This document shows, one piece after another, positions 54,169 to 63,521 of a stretch of DNA of 64,000 nt. The notes beneath the pieces were generated by a model, which worked only from the letters and a program-made list of their open reading frames with translations, searched no databases and was not told where the DNA came from. This DNA comes from Chitinophagaceae bacterium (GTDB lineage Bacteria; Bacteroidota; Bacteroidia; Chitinophagales; Chitinophagaceae). The stretch covers positions 1 through 64,000 of the forward strand of contig JACSRW010000033.1 of the NCBI GenBank assembly GCA_014879565.1, written 5' to 3'. The stretch's first letter is position 1; the number at the start of each line of letters is the position of its first letter. The position numbers were made by a program, and so were the translations under genes.

Positions 54169-54726
54169 TCAGCAAATGCCACGGGGAGGGGGGGTGGGTA
54201 TAGTACCGGAATACGTATTCAGCGGGGATACAAATGCCGGATAATCCCTTTGAGATATCCTGTTAAGAAGACCCGGAGCCGTTTGGAACAGGCGGTCATC
54301 AAAATCACCGATTCCTGATTTAACCGTATTGTTTTTTACCGGGTTCTTTCCCTGCTGCGGAACCGCGAGAGCGGTGTTGGCCAATGTCATCTCCGCCCGC
54401 ATATCTTTTAACTGCTGCCGGGCAGGATTGGGCAGACATTTCAGTATAATACTGTCACCGCTTGTTTGTTTTTCAATAAAACAATACAATACTCCGTCCA
54501 CTTCAATATTTCCATAATGTCTTTCGTAGCCGGTAGGCTGCTGGGGGGAAAATTGCTTTGCGGAAATCCTGATCTCCCGGAGTTTCGCTTCATCATAGAC
54601 AGACTCATGTAATAAGGATTCCAGCTTTCTGTCTGCCCGGTGCTGCAGTAAACTGATGACCGGGTGAAAACCGCCTGCACTGAAGAACAGGAGTAAAGAA
54701 AAGAATATGGAAACAAGTATGCGCAA
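54169..54726 (-). CDS. Exported hypothetical protein, 185 aa
   Basis: Signal-sequence protein (hydrophobic 3-21), then a hydrophilic domain with the segment HYGNIEVDGVLYCFIEK (about 69-85) and a Pro-rich end (PTPPPRGIC). No family recognised. It is 47 bases upstream of the haloperoxidase gene, in the same direction, so it may belong to the same transcript. The C-terminal proline codons produce a G-rich tract on the plus strand (54183-54198). Confidence 0.6.
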   Translation of the reverse strand: MRILVSIFFSLLLFFSAGGFHPVISLLQHRADRKLESLLHESVYDEAKLREIRISAKQFSPQQPTGYERHYGNIEVDGVLYCFIEKQTSGDSIILKCLPNPARQQLKDMRAEMTLANTALAVPQQGKNPVKNNTVKSGIGDFDDRLFQTAPGLLNRISQRDYPAFVSPLNTYSGTIPTPPPRGIC

Positions 54727-54977
54727 AGCAGCAGTCCCGGGTATTTTAATGACTTTACAATATTACAGTTTCTTCCGGTAACGTTCCCGGGGGCCTATTT
54801 TTCCCCTTTCAGGCTGTAAAAAAGGGCTGTCGGGAGGGAAGAAAGCAGCTGATCCTTACCCGGCTCAGATTCAACATCATTTTGTTTAATTATTGCTTTT
54901 CAGGTCATTATAAATTTAAACGAAGTGATCATTCGGCTGATTTTTATCAGAAAAGTTAAAAAGAAGGCAAAATAATT
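54727..54977. other. Gap upstream of the susC promoter
   Basis: About 250 bases with no open frame of note, low GC toward the right end, and no recognisable riboswitch, tRNA or repeat. The regulatory signals for susC begin at 54978. Confidence 0.6.
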
Positions 54978-55007
54978 TTTGGAACCTTTAAAATTGTCCT
55001 AATATTG
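54978..55007 (+). promoter_or_regulatory. Promoter of the susC galactan operon
   Basis: TTTG (54978-54981), 18 bases, then TAATATTG (55000-55007; one mismatch to TAnnTTTG). The predicted start near 55014 lies inside the first operator-like palindrome. Confidence 0.5.
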
Positions 55008-55024
55008 TGTGTTTAATACACATT
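55004..55024. promoter_or_regulatory. Operator-like palindrome 1 of susC
   Basis: ATTGTGT, seven bases, ACACATT (arms complementary at 6 of 7 positions). It overlaps the -7 element of the susC promoter. Same pattern as 47887-47907. Confidence 0.6.
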
Positions 55025-55026
55025 CC

Positions 55027-55047
55027 AATGTGTCTTTGATACATATA
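55027..55047. promoter_or_regulatory. Operator-like palindrome 2 of susC
   Basis: AATGTGT, seven bases, ACATATA. It starts 2 bases after palindrome 1 and shares AATGTGTC-N5-TACATAT base for base with the site at 47887. Confidence 0.6.
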
Positions 55048-55090
55048 TGTGTGAGCGAAAACCCGATTGCTAAAATTTTAATGATTGCTT

Positions 55091-58000
55091 ATGTTGCCCC
55101 AAAAACTCATGAAGGCAGCCAGTCTGATCTTACTGGCCTTGTTGGCGCAGCTCTCTTTTGCGCAGGACAGAGTGATTACAGGTAAAGTCAAGGATTCGAA
55201 AGAAGGAACCCCGGTTCAGGGGGCCAGTGTAGTGGCTAAAGGAAACCGTACAGGTGCCTCCACAGCCGCTGACGGTACTTTCCGTATTTCAGTGCCGGCT
55301 TCCGTAAATGCTCTTATCGTATCATCCGTTGGCTATGCCACTCAGGAAGTCTCCATTGAAGGTAAAACCTCTGTGGAAGTATCCCTGGTAGTGGTAAACG
55401 CATCTATGGGTGAAGTAGTGGTGGTGGCTTATGGTACCCGCCGGAGGGGCGACCTCACGGGTTCTGTAACCTCGGTATCCGCTAAAGATTTTCAGAAAGG
55501 TAATATCAACTCCCCTGAGCAGCTGCTCCAGGGTAAGGTAGCCGGTCTGCAGATTACCACCGGCGGTGGTTCTGCCGGAGGCGGCAGCCGGATCCGGATC
55601 CGTAATGGAGCCTCCCTGAACTCTTCCAACGACCCGCTGATTGTGATTGACGGGGTGCCCGTGGAAGGCAACGGTATTGCCGGCAGCGGCAACCTGCTTA
55701 ACTCGATCAACCCGAATGATATTGAATCCATGACCGTACTGAAAGACGCTTCCGCGACTGCGCTGTATGGTTCAAGGGCTTCCAACGGGGTGCTGATCAT
55801 CACTACCAAGAAAGGAGTTAAGGGCAAACTCAAATTCAACTATAATAACAATATCTCTGTAGGCGTGCTTACTGATAAAGTAGATGTGCTGACCGGAGAT
55901 GAAGTACGTTCCATTATTAATGCCGATGCGCTTGCTACCGGTATCAATACCTATAAAAATGTACTGGGCACAGCCAATACCGACTGGCAGGAAGAAATCT
56001 ACCAGGCAGCCTTTGGTGTTGACAATACCATCAGTGCGAGTGGCAGTGTAGGTAATTTCCCCTTCCGGGCTTCGGTAGGTTACCTCAGCCAGGATGGTAT
56101 TCTGAAGACGAATCATTTTGGCCGTTTTACCGGTGCCCTCAACCTGAGTCCGAAATTCTTTGACGATCACCTGAGTGTGAACCTGTCAGTCAAAGCCAGT
56201 CAGACCAAAAACGTATGGGCCAATGAAGGCGCAATCGGCAATGCCGTCAGCTTTGACCCCACACAGCCAGTTTATTCCGGTAAACCGGAATGGGGCGGTT
56301 ACTGGGAATGGCTGCAAAGCAACCAGCTTCCGATTGATCTTTCCAACAGAAATCCCCTGGCGCTTTTGTACCTGCGGGATAATAAATCCACGGTTAACCG
56401 GATGATAGGTAACGTGCAACTGGATTATAAACTGCATTTCTTCCCCGACCTGCGTCTTCAGTTGAACCTGGGGCTGGATAATGCCAGCGGCAGCGGGAAT
56501 GACAATATTGATTCCGCCTCCGCCACGAATTATAAAACTGGCGGACGTAAAGTGTACTACCAGCAGAAAAAAATCAACCAGCTGGCCGATGTGTCTCTTT
56601 TCTACTCCAAAGAAATCAAGAGCATCCGCAGTAAGATTGATGTACTGGCTGCACACAGTTATCAGTCATTTGCCACCAAAGAATACAATTACCCGGCCTT
56701 TAGCTACCGGGCTATTGCCGACGCCACCCTTCCCGGTAAAAAGGACACCATTCCCGGATCTGAGCCGAATTTCCTGACTGACAGACCGGAATACAGGCTG
56801 GAATCCTATATCGGAAGGGTGAACTTCACCGTGATGGATAAATACCTGCTCACCGCTTCTATCCGCAGTGACGCCAGTTCCAAGCTGAATCCCAACGATC
56901 GCGTGGGTTATTTCCCCGCCGTGGCTTTTGCCTGGAAAATGAAAGAAGAATTTTTCAAAACCTCCAATATTGTTACCGACCTGAAACTCCGCCTGAGCTG
57001 GGGACAAACCGGTCAGCAGGACGGTATCGGTTATTATTCCTATCTGCCCCGTTATACACTTGGAAACAACTCCGCCCAGTACCAGTTTGGCAATTCCTTT
57101 ATCAGTGTACTGCGTCCGGAAGGATATGACCCGAACCTGAAATGGGAATCCACCACCACTTCCAACGTGGGACTGGACTTCAGTTTCTTCAAGAACAGGA
57201 TCTCCGGTTCTGTGGACTATTATTTCCGTGAAACCAAAGACCTGCTCGCCGATGTGGCCGTGGCTGCCGGCGCCAACTTTGTGAACAAGATTGTAACCAA
57301 TGTGGGTGATATCGAAAGCCAGGGTGTGGAACTGACCCTGAACACCACCCCGGTACGCACCAATGACCTGACCTGGGATTTTGGTGTGAACTATACCTAT
57401 AATAAAGCCAAGATCACCAACCTGCTCAAAAACCCGGATCCCAACTTTAAAGGACAGGATGTTTCCTTTATCGGCGGTGGCACCGGTAACAGCATCGGTA
57501 TCCATGCGGTGGGTATGGCTCCTTACACTTTCCTGATGTTCCAGCAGGTTTATTCTCCGGATGGAAATCCGATTGAAGGACTGTATGAAGACATCAACCG
57601 CGATGGTATCATCAATAACGATGACCGGTATATGTATAAAAAACCCGCTGCTGATGTACTGCTGGGTGTGAATACACAGGTTACCTATAAGGATTTCAGT
57701 TTTGGCCTGAGCGGTCACGCCGCCCTGGGTAACTATATCTACAATAACGTGAACTCCAATAACGCGGTGCTGCGGGCGATCAAGAATCCGATCAATTTTA
57801 TCGGCAATGCCACCCGCGATTACCTGAACACCGGGTTTGTCAACAACCGTTACCTCTCCGATTATTATATTGAGAATGCTTCATTCTTCCGCCTGGACAA
57901 TATCAACCTGGGCTACAATGTGGGCCGTATCCTGAAGGATAAAGCCGCCCTGCGTGTAAGCGCCAGCATCCAGAACGTATTTGTGATTTCCAAATACGGC

Positions 58001-58096
58001 GGATTGGATCCTGAAAATGCCAGCGATACCGGTATAGATAACAATATCTATCCGAGGCCGAGGATATTCTCTGTCGGATTCAACTTTGATTTTTAA
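55091..58096 (+). CDS. susC: SusC/RagA family TonB-dependent glycan transporter
   Basis: 1001-aa outer-membrane receptor: signal peptide (1-24), carboxypeptidase-regulatory-like domain (about 28-100; ITGKVKDSKEGTPVQGASV), TonB plug with VVVVAYGTRRRGDLTGSV and AGLQITTGGG (about 110-230), then a 22-strand-type barrel ending in FNFDF. It imports oligosaccharides with energy from TonB. The partner susD starts 19 bases later. Downstream GH53/GH2 genes point to galacto-oligosaccharide substrates. ATG 55091 was preferred over TTG 55085. Confidence 0.96.
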   Translation: MLPQKLMKAASLILLALLAQLSFAQDRVITGKVKDSKEGTPVQGASVVAKGNRTGASTAADGTFRISVPASVNALIVSSVGYATQEVSIEGKTSVEVSLVVVNASMGEVVVVAYGTRRRGDLTGSVTSVSAKDFQKGNINSPEQLLQGKVAGLQITTGGGSAGGGSRIRIRNGASLNSSNDPLIVIDGVPVEGNGIAGSGNLLNSINPNDIESMTVLKDASATALYGSRASNGVLIITTKKGVKGKLKFNYNNNISVGVLTDKVDVLTGDEVRSIINADALATGINTYKNVLGTANTDWQEEIYQAAFGVDNTISASGSVGNFPFRASVGYLSQDGILKTNHFGRFTGALNLSPKFFDDHLSVNLSVKASQTKNVWANEGAIGNAVSFDPTQPVYSGKPEWGGYWEWLQSNQLPIDLSNRNPLALLYLRDNKSTVNRMIGNVQLDYKLHFFPDLRLQLNLGLDNASGSGNDNIDSASATNYKTGGRKVYYQQKKINQLADVSLFYSKEIKSIRSKIDVLAAHSYQSFATKEYNYPAFSYRAIADATLPGKKDTIPGSEPNFLTDRPEYRLESYIGRVNFTVMDKYLLTASIRSDASSKLNPNDRVGYFPAVAFAWKMKEEFFKTSNIVTDLKLRLSWGQTGQQDGIGYYSYLPRYTLGNNSAQYQFGNSFISVLRPEGYDPNLKWESTTTSNVGLDFSFFKNRISGSVDYYFRETKDLLADVAVAAGANFVNKIVTNVGDIESQGVELTLNTTPVRTNDLTWDFGVNYTYNKAKITNLLKNPDPNFKGQDVSFIGGGTGNSIGIHAVGMAPYTFLMFQQVYSPDGNPIEGLYEDINRDGIINNDDRYMYKKPAADVLLGVNTQVTYKDFSFGLSGHAALGNYIYNNVNSNNAVLRAIKNPINFIGNATRDYLNTGFVNNRYLSDYYIENASFFRLDNINLGYNVGRILKDKAALRVSASIQNVFVISKYGGLDPENASDTGIDNNIYPRPRIFSVGFNFDF

Positions 58097-58115
58097 TCTA
58101 AAAAATTATTGAGTT

Positions 58116-59723
58116 ATGAAACATATATCAATAAAGAAAATAATGCTGACAGGAGCTGTGATTGTGGCGCTCGCCTCCTGTTCCAAAAAACTGGACTTGT
58201 TTCCGCAGAATGACCTGACCAGTGAAACGACTTATGCAACGGCTGCCGGTTATAAGGCGGTGCTGGCAAAAGTATATGCAGGTCTGGCCACTACCGGTAA
58301 TGCCGGTCCTGCGGGTGCTTCTGATATTCAGGGTCTGGATGAAGGCTCCCAGTCTCCCTTTATCCGTGGCTTCTTCAACTGTCAGGAACTCCCGACCGAT
58401 GAGGCCGTGGTATCCTGGAACGACCAGACCATCAAGGATTTTCATAACCTGAGCTGGTCCAGTTCCGATCCCTTCCTGTACGGATTGTATTCCCGGCTTG
58501 TGTACAATGTGATGCTGGCTAACGAATACCTGCGGGAAGCCACCGATGAGAAACTCAGTGCCCGGGGTATCACCGGCGCCGAAGCCACCGAAATCCAGGT
58601 TACCCGGGCAGAAGTTCGTTTCCTGCGGGCTTTCAACTACTGGGCCATGATGGATATTTTCGGTAAAACCACGTTTATTGATGAATCCAATGTAGTGGGT
58701 ACTACCCTGCCGGGCGAAAAGAGCCGTGCGGATCTTTTTACCTACGTAGATACTGAACTCAAGGCTATTGAAACCCTGCTGAAACCCGCCAAGACCAATG
58801 AATATGGCCGCGTGGATCAGGGTGCCTGCTGGGCGCTCCAGGCCCGCCTCTACCTGAATGCCCAGGTATATACAGGTACAGCCAAATGGACTGAAGCCGT
58901 TACGTACGCGAAAAAAGTAATTGATGCAGGCTATGCCCTTCATGCCGATTACCGCCAGCTCTTTATGGCGGATAATGACAAACGCACTAACGAAATTATC
59001 TATGCGATCGGTTGCGACGGGCTTCGTACCAAGTCTTACGGAAACACAACGTTTTTCGTGCATGCAGCAGCCGGGGATGATCATAATGAATTCGGTGTGG
59101 GCGGCGGCTGGTACGGTTACCGTGCCACCAAGGGCCTGGCGGATAAATTCACCGATCTGACCGGAGCTTCCGACAAAAGGGCGATGTTCACCACTTCCAA
59201 ATTCGGTACCAGTGCGGCACAGATCGCCATCGCCGATGTGGGTGATTTCAACAATGGACTTCATGTAAACAAATACAGGAATATCCGCTCAGACGGAAAT
59301 CCTGTTTCGGATGCCAACCGCGATTTTGCCGATGTGGATTTTCCTGTTTTCCGTCTGCCTGAAATGTACCTGATTTATGCGGAAGCAGTCCTGCGCGGCG
59401 GTACGGGTGGCGATGCCACTACGGCACTTGGTTATATCAACAATATCCGTCAGCGGGCCTATGGCAATGCCACTGGTAATATCAGCGCGGGTCAGCTCAA
59501 TCTCCAGTTTGTACTGGATGAAAGAGCCCGTGAACTGTACTGGGAAGGACATCGCCGGACCGACCTGATCCGGTATAACCTGCTTACCACCGGCACGTAT
59601 CTCTGGCCCTGGAAAGGCGGGGTGGCTTCCGGTACACAGGTTGACGCCAAGTACAATATTTTCCCGATTCCGGCCACGAACCGGACAGCGAATCCTAACC
59701 TGACACAGAATACAGGTTATTAA
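58116..59723 (+). CDS. susD: SusD/RagB family glycan-binding lipoprotein
   Basis: 535-aa lipoprotein (lipobox Cys22, ALASC) of the SusD fold: N-terminal SusD-like region, TPR-type helices (RAEVRFLRAFNYWAMMDIFG, about 168-187; ACWALQARLYLNAQVYTG) and the C-terminal RagB/SusD signature (VFRLPEMYLIYAEAV; LDERARELYWEGHRRTDLIRY). It forms the lid of the SusC channel and binds the glycan at the cell surface. Confidence 0.97.
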   Translation: MKHISIKKIMLTGAVIVALASCSKKLDLFPQNDLTSETTYATAAGYKAVLAKVYAGLATTGNAGPAGASDIQGLDEGSQSPFIRGFFNCQELPTDEAVVSWNDQTIKDFHNLSWSSSDPFLYGLYSRLVYNVMLANEYLREATDEKLSARGITGAEATEIQVTRAEVRFLRAFNYWAMMDIFGKTTFIDESNVVGTTLPGEKSRADLFTYVDTELKAIETLLKPAKTNEYGRVDQGACWALQARLYLNAQVYTGTAKWTEAVTYAKKVIDAGYALHADYRQLFMADNDKRTNEIIYAIGCDGLRTKSYGNTTFFVHAAAGDDHNEFGVGGGWYGYRATKGLADKFTDLTGASDKRAMFTTSKFGTSAAQIAIADVGDFNNGLHVNKYRNIRSDGNPVSDANRDFADVDFPVFRLPEMYLIYAEAVLRGGTGGDATTALGYINNIRQRAYGNATGNISAGQLNLQFVLDERARELYWEGHRRTDLIRYNLLTTGTYLWPWKGGVASGTQVDAKYNIFPIPATNRTANPNLTQNTGY

Positions 59724-59746
59724 TCACTAACCAAAAAATTGCAGAT

Positions 59747-60598
59747 ATGAAAAATATGCTGAAGTTAATGTTTGGATCCCTGTTCCTGGCACTGGCGGTG
59801 ACCTCGTGCAAAAAGGATGAGAACAGGGTGATATTCCTCGGAGGTACTGCTCCGGCCCTGACCTCCTCCGCAGCCGGCCCCCTTGTACTGCTCAAGGAAA
59901 ACAAGGACAATGTAGCCATGGTGCTGAACTGGACCAATCCTGATTATATGTTCAATACCGGTGTAAGTTCCCAGGATGTCAGTTATATCCTGCAGGTAGA
60001 TACAACCGGAAAGAATTTCACCAGCGGAAATATCCAGGAGCGTTCCATCGCCCGGGATACCAATGTAGTGCTGACGGTGGGTGAACTGAATACCTTCCTC
60101 TCCAAAATGGAACTCCAGGCCGGCCGGCAGTATAATGTGGAAATGCGGATCAAATCCACTCTCGGAAGCGGTGCCGTTCCTCTTTATTCCAATGTGCTGC
60201 AGGTGAAACTGACCCCTTACCTGGATTTTGCGGTAGAGCCTCCCGGAACAGCCGCCAATAATTATGAGGATGGAAACCTCTGGGTAACCGGAAACTGTTT
60301 CCCTTCCCCCGACTGGTCCAATCCGCTGCCTGCTCCGTATGATGTATCATTGAAGTTCACCAAGATTGACAAGCTGCACTATGAGCTGATTTGCGACTTT
60401 GATGCCGCCGGGGCGTACAAGATGATCCAGACCCAGGGGGTATGGGCAACCCAGTACCACGCCCTGGACGGGAATGCTCCCCTCTCCGGTGAATTTGAGA
60501 AAAGAGATGCGGATCCGGGTTTTGCCTCTCCCGGTGTGGGCCGGTATAAAATTGAAGTCAACTTCCAGACCGGCCGGTATAAACTGACACCCCAGTAA
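59747..60598 (+). CDS. SusE-type surface glycan-binding lipoprotein
   Basis: 283-aa lipoprotein (lipobox Cys21, AVTSC) with a SusE-like N-terminal Ig domain (about 30-160; LNWTNPDYMFNTGVSSQDVSYILQVDTTG in outline) and a C-terminal beta domain (about 170-283; LWVTGNCFPSPDWSNP) of the SusE/F kind. It probably binds glycan next to SusCD. Starts 23 bases after susD. Confidence 0.85.
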   Translation: MKNMLKLMFGSLFLALAVTSCKKDENRVIFLGGTAPALTSSAAGPLVLLKENKDNVAMVLNWTNPDYMFNTGVSSQDVSYILQVDTTGKNFTSGNIQERSIARDTNVVLTVGELNTFLSKMELQAGRQYNVEMRIKSTLGSGAVPLYSNVLQVKLTPYLDFAVEPPGTAANNYEDGNLWVTGNCFPSPDWSNPLPAPYDVSLKFTKIDKLHYELICDFDAAGAYKMIQTQGVWATQYHALDGNAPLSGEFEKRDADPGFASPGVGRYKIEVNFQTGRYKLTPQ

Positions 60599-60625
60599 TC
60601 ACCAGTAGATAAAAAATAATTGCAT

Positions 60626-62395
60626 ATGAAAAATAACTATAAATTTCTGACGCTTGCTGCTGTACTGATGCTGGTCATTGCAGCCTGCACCAAGGTGGCG
60701 GACCTGCCGTATTACGGCAACGGTAATCCCGTTACCCTTACTGCCAGCAAAACAGCTGTCACTGCTGCACCGGCTGATTCCCTGAATGAAGTGATTTCCT
60801 TCAGCTGGACCAATCCCGAGTACAAACAGGATTCTTCCCTCTACAAATTTGTCCTGGAGATTGATTCCACCGGCCGCAATTTTGCCAAAAAGACCCTGAA
60901 AACCGTAACCGGTGTTAACAGGACATCCCTGACCGGTAAAGAACTCAACGCAATCCTGCTCACTTACGGATTTGCCCTGGGTACCGCCTATGATGTGGAT
61001 GTACGCGTGACTTCTTCCTATGGCAACAATAACGAAAGCTACCAGTCCAATGTGGTTAAAGTGAGTGTAACCCCCTACAACGATCCGGCCGTTTTTGCTT
61101 CTTCCAAAAACACCGTGGTTTGTTCTATCGCCACCCAGACCCAGGAAGCCAATGTGTTCAGCTGGAGTAATGCCTTTAATGGTTATACAGGGGCGGTTAC
61201 CTATACGATCCAGTATGATTCTGCCGGTAAGAATTTCGCCAACCCCAAACAGGTTGTAGTGGGCAGCAATATCTATTCAAAGACAATGCTGCAGAAAGAA
61301 CTGAATGAAACCGGTCTTAATTGTGGTATTGCCGGCGGAGCTACCGGTAAAGTAGATTATCGTCTCCGGGCCGTAACCGCCCAGGGAGCCACTTCCTACT
61401 CCAATACCGTTTCCATTACCGTTACTACCTATGCGATGAAGCTCTACCTGGTGGGCGGCAGTTCTCCTGCCGGCTGGACTCCTTCGGCCGCTATTGCCAT
61501 GCAGCCGGATACCCGTTTCCCCGGTACCTTCTTCTGCTATGCATACCTGACCAATGCCGGTTTTGGTATTAAGTTCCTGACTGAGAACACAGACTGGAAC
61601 ACCCCGACACAAACCATCTTCGGCGATGCCGATGGTTCCGGTACTTCCGGAAACCTGACCTCTGCCGGTGGCGGTAATAACGTAAATGTGGCTACAGACG
61701 GCGTGTATCGTATTACCGTTGATCTGTCCAATGCTAAGTATTACCTGCAGACAGGCGGAATTGGTGCTGTAGGCCTGGTAGGTGCCTTCCAGAGCTGGAA
61801 CCCGGGCGCCGCCATTAAAATGGCCAACTTCGCTCCCAATGGATTTATTTACCTGACCAACATGACGAATAACGATGAATTCAAATTCCATGATGGGAAC
61901 GGATGGGATAACAGCACCAACAGTCTTTCCCGCTGGTATGATGTAGACGCCAGTGACAAGATTATCATTAACGGTACAGGTCCCGGCAACAACTTCAAAT
62001 GGACAGGAGCGACCGGCCGTGTACGCGCGATCTTTGATTACCGCGATATCAATAACCCGGGCTGGCTGCTGGCCGAGGCCACCGAAATGCGTCTCGTGGG
62101 CGATGGTATCCAGGGTGTAAATGCCTGGGATCCCGGTGCCAGTCCGCAGATGACCTATGCCGGAAACGGTGTGTGGACTATCACTGTTAACCTGGTAGCC
62201 AATAAGGATATTAAATTCCTGGCTGGTAATGCCTGGGGCGCCTTTGACTATGAAGATAACAGCGGCGGCAGCAATGCCACCGGCACACCCCGTAAGATCA
62301 AATGGGAAGGCGGCAGCAATTTTAAAACACCTGCTGCAGACGGATCTTACACGATTACTCTGGATGAATACAACCAGACTGTGACAATTAACTGA
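60626..62395 (+). CDS. SusE/SusF-type multi-domain glycan-binding lipoprotein
   Basis: 589-aa lipoprotein (lipobox Cys21, VIAAC). Two N-terminal SusE-like Ig modules with matching starts (SFSWTNPEYKQDSSLYKFVLEIDSTG; FSWSNAFNGYTGAVTYTIQYDSAG, in outline), then three tandem SusF/starch-binding-type domains (starting LYLVGGSSPAGWTPS, VGLVGAFQSWNPG, MRLVGDGIQGVNAWDPG). Each has an aromatic W/F pair that could bind sugar. Longer than its upstream paralogue because of the extra domains. Ends before a strong terminator. Confidence 0.85.
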   Translation: MKNNYKFLTLAAVLMLVIAACTKVADLPYYGNGNPVTLTASKTAVTAAPADSLNEVISFSWTNPEYKQDSSLYKFVLEIDSTGRNFAKKTLKTVTGVNRTSLTGKELNAILLTYGFALGTAYDVDVRVTSSYGNNNESYQSNVVKVSVTPYNDPAVFASSKNTVVCSIATQTQEANVFSWSNAFNGYTGAVTYTIQYDSAGKNFANPKQVVVGSNIYSKTMLQKELNETGLNCGIAGGATGKVDYRLRAVTAQGATSYSNTVSITVTTYAMKLYLVGGSSPAGWTPSAAIAMQPDTRFPGTFFCYAYLTNAGFGIKFLTENTDWNTPTQTIFGDADGSGTSGNLTSAGGGNNVNVATDGVYRITVDLSNAKYYLQTGGIGAVGLVGAFQSWNPGAAIKMANFAPNGFIYLTNMTNNDEFKFHDGNGWDNSTNSLSRWYDVDASDKIIINGTGPGNNFKWTGATGRVRAIFDYRDINNPGWLLAEATEMRLVGDGIQGVNAWDPGASPQMTYAGNGVWTITVNLVANKDIKFLAGNAWGAFDYEDNSGGSNATGTPRKIKWEGGSNFKTPAADGSYTITLDEYNQTVTIN

Positions 62396-62414
62396 TCGGA
62401 TACTGATTCTCATC

Positions 62415-62451
62415 ATAAGACGCCACCGCATTCCGGTGGCGTCTTATTTTT
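62415..62451 (+). terminator. Intrinsic terminator after the susE/F gene
   Basis: 14-bp stem ATAAGACGCCACCG / CGGTGGCGTCTTAT with a 5-base loop and a T run. It lies only 6 bases before the GH53 ATG, so GH53 and GH2 expression must come from read-through or a separate start. Confidence 0.85.
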
Positions 62452-62456
62452 GTGGA

Positions 62457-63488
62457 ATGAAGAAAAACCTGAACCGCCTTTTATCCTTCCTCTTTATCTG
62501 GCATCTTATTGTGGCCGGCTCCTGCAAATCCGATAAGCCTGATCCGGTTCCCGACCCGGTTACCCCCTTTGCCAAAGGAGCAGATATCAGCTGGCTGAGC
62601 GAAATGCAAACAGCCGGAAAAAAATTCTATAACAGTTCCGGCACCGAACAGGATTGTATCACTATACTGAAGAACCTTGGTATGAATGCCATCCGGCTTC
62701 GGGTATGGGTGGATCCGCTGGCAGGCTGGAACGGAACCGCAGATGTACTGACCAAAGCGATCCGCGCCAAAAATGCCGGCATGCGGATCATGATTGATTT
62801 TCATTACAGCGACACCTGGGCAGATCCGGGACAACAAACCAAACCCGCCGCCTGGTCGGCACTGGACCTGGCCGGTTTGCAAACTGCCGTATACAACCAC
62901 ACTTTTGATGTACTCACTACCCTGAAGAATAACGGAATTATCCCGGAATGGGTGCAGGTGGGTAACGAAACCAATGATGGCATGCTCTGGCCTACCGGGA
63001 AAGCTTCCGCCAGTATGGCCAATTTTGCCTCCCTGGTAAAACAGGGATATAATGCGGTAAAAGCTGTGAGTTCCCAAATCAAGGTAATCGTACATTTATC
63101 CAACGGGTTTGATAATAATCTCTACCGCTGGATTTTTGACGGACTTGTTGCCAACGGGGCCAACTGGGATGTAATAGGCATGTCTCTGTACCCGGAACCG
63201 ACGGACTGGAGTACCCGTAACACGCAAATGCTTTACAATATCAATGACCTCATAAGCCGCTACGCCCGGGAGATTATGATTACCGAAGTAGGTATGAGCT
63301 GGGATCAGCCTGCCGCCTGCCAGTCCTTTCTTACCGACCTTATCAGTAAAATGAAAGCGGTTCCCGGCAATAAGGTACTGGGCGTTTTTTACTGGGAACC
63401 CCAATCCTGGGGCAACTGGCAGGGATATACCAAGGGCGCCTTTGACAATACCGGTAAACCCACAGCTGCCTTAAATGCATTTAACTGA
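62457..63488 (+). CDS. GH53 arabinogalactan endo-beta-1,4-galactanase
   Basis: 343-aa lipoprotein (lipobox Cys23, AGSC) of glycoside hydrolase family 53. Conserved pieces: GADISWLSEM near the N terminus, acid/base Glu171 in VQVGNETN, and nucleophile Glu277 in ITEVGMSW, all in a (beta/alpha)8 barrel. It cuts beta-1,4-galactan (the side chains of pectin) into oligosaccharides, probably on the cell surface. It sits between the Sus genes and the GH2 gene, as in known galactan utilisation loci. Confidence 0.94.
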   Translation: MKKNLNRLLSFLFIWHLIVAGSCKSDKPDPVPDPVTPFAKGADISWLSEMQTAGKKFYNSSGTEQDCITILKNLGMNAIRLRVWVDPLAGWNGTADVLTKAIRAKNAGMRIMIDFHYSDTWADPGQQTKPAAWSALDLAGLQTAVYNHTFDVLTTLKNNGIIPEWVQVGNETNDGMLWPTGKASASMANFASLVKQGYNAVKAVSSQIKVIVHLSNGFDNNLYRWIFDGLVANGANWDVIGMSLYPEPTDWSTRNTQMLYNINDLISRYAREIMITEVGMSWDQPAACQSFLTDLISKMKAVPGNKVLGVFYWEPQSWGNWQGYTKGAFDNTGKPTAALNAFN

Positions 63489-63521
63489 TAAAAGTTTGAT
63501 TAACTTCTGAAAACCGGATAC

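Noticed and set aside
56666-57718. 350-codon minus-strand frame inside susC (and similar frames opposite susD and the susE/F gene)
   Set aside because: Shadow frames of well-identified genes; composition is His/Gly/Ile-rich as expected for reverse-strand translation.
62445-62452. TATTTTTG in the terminator T run as a promoter for GH53
   Set aside because: Exact -7 match, but no -33 element and only 4 bases before the ATG; more likely a by-product of the terminator T run.
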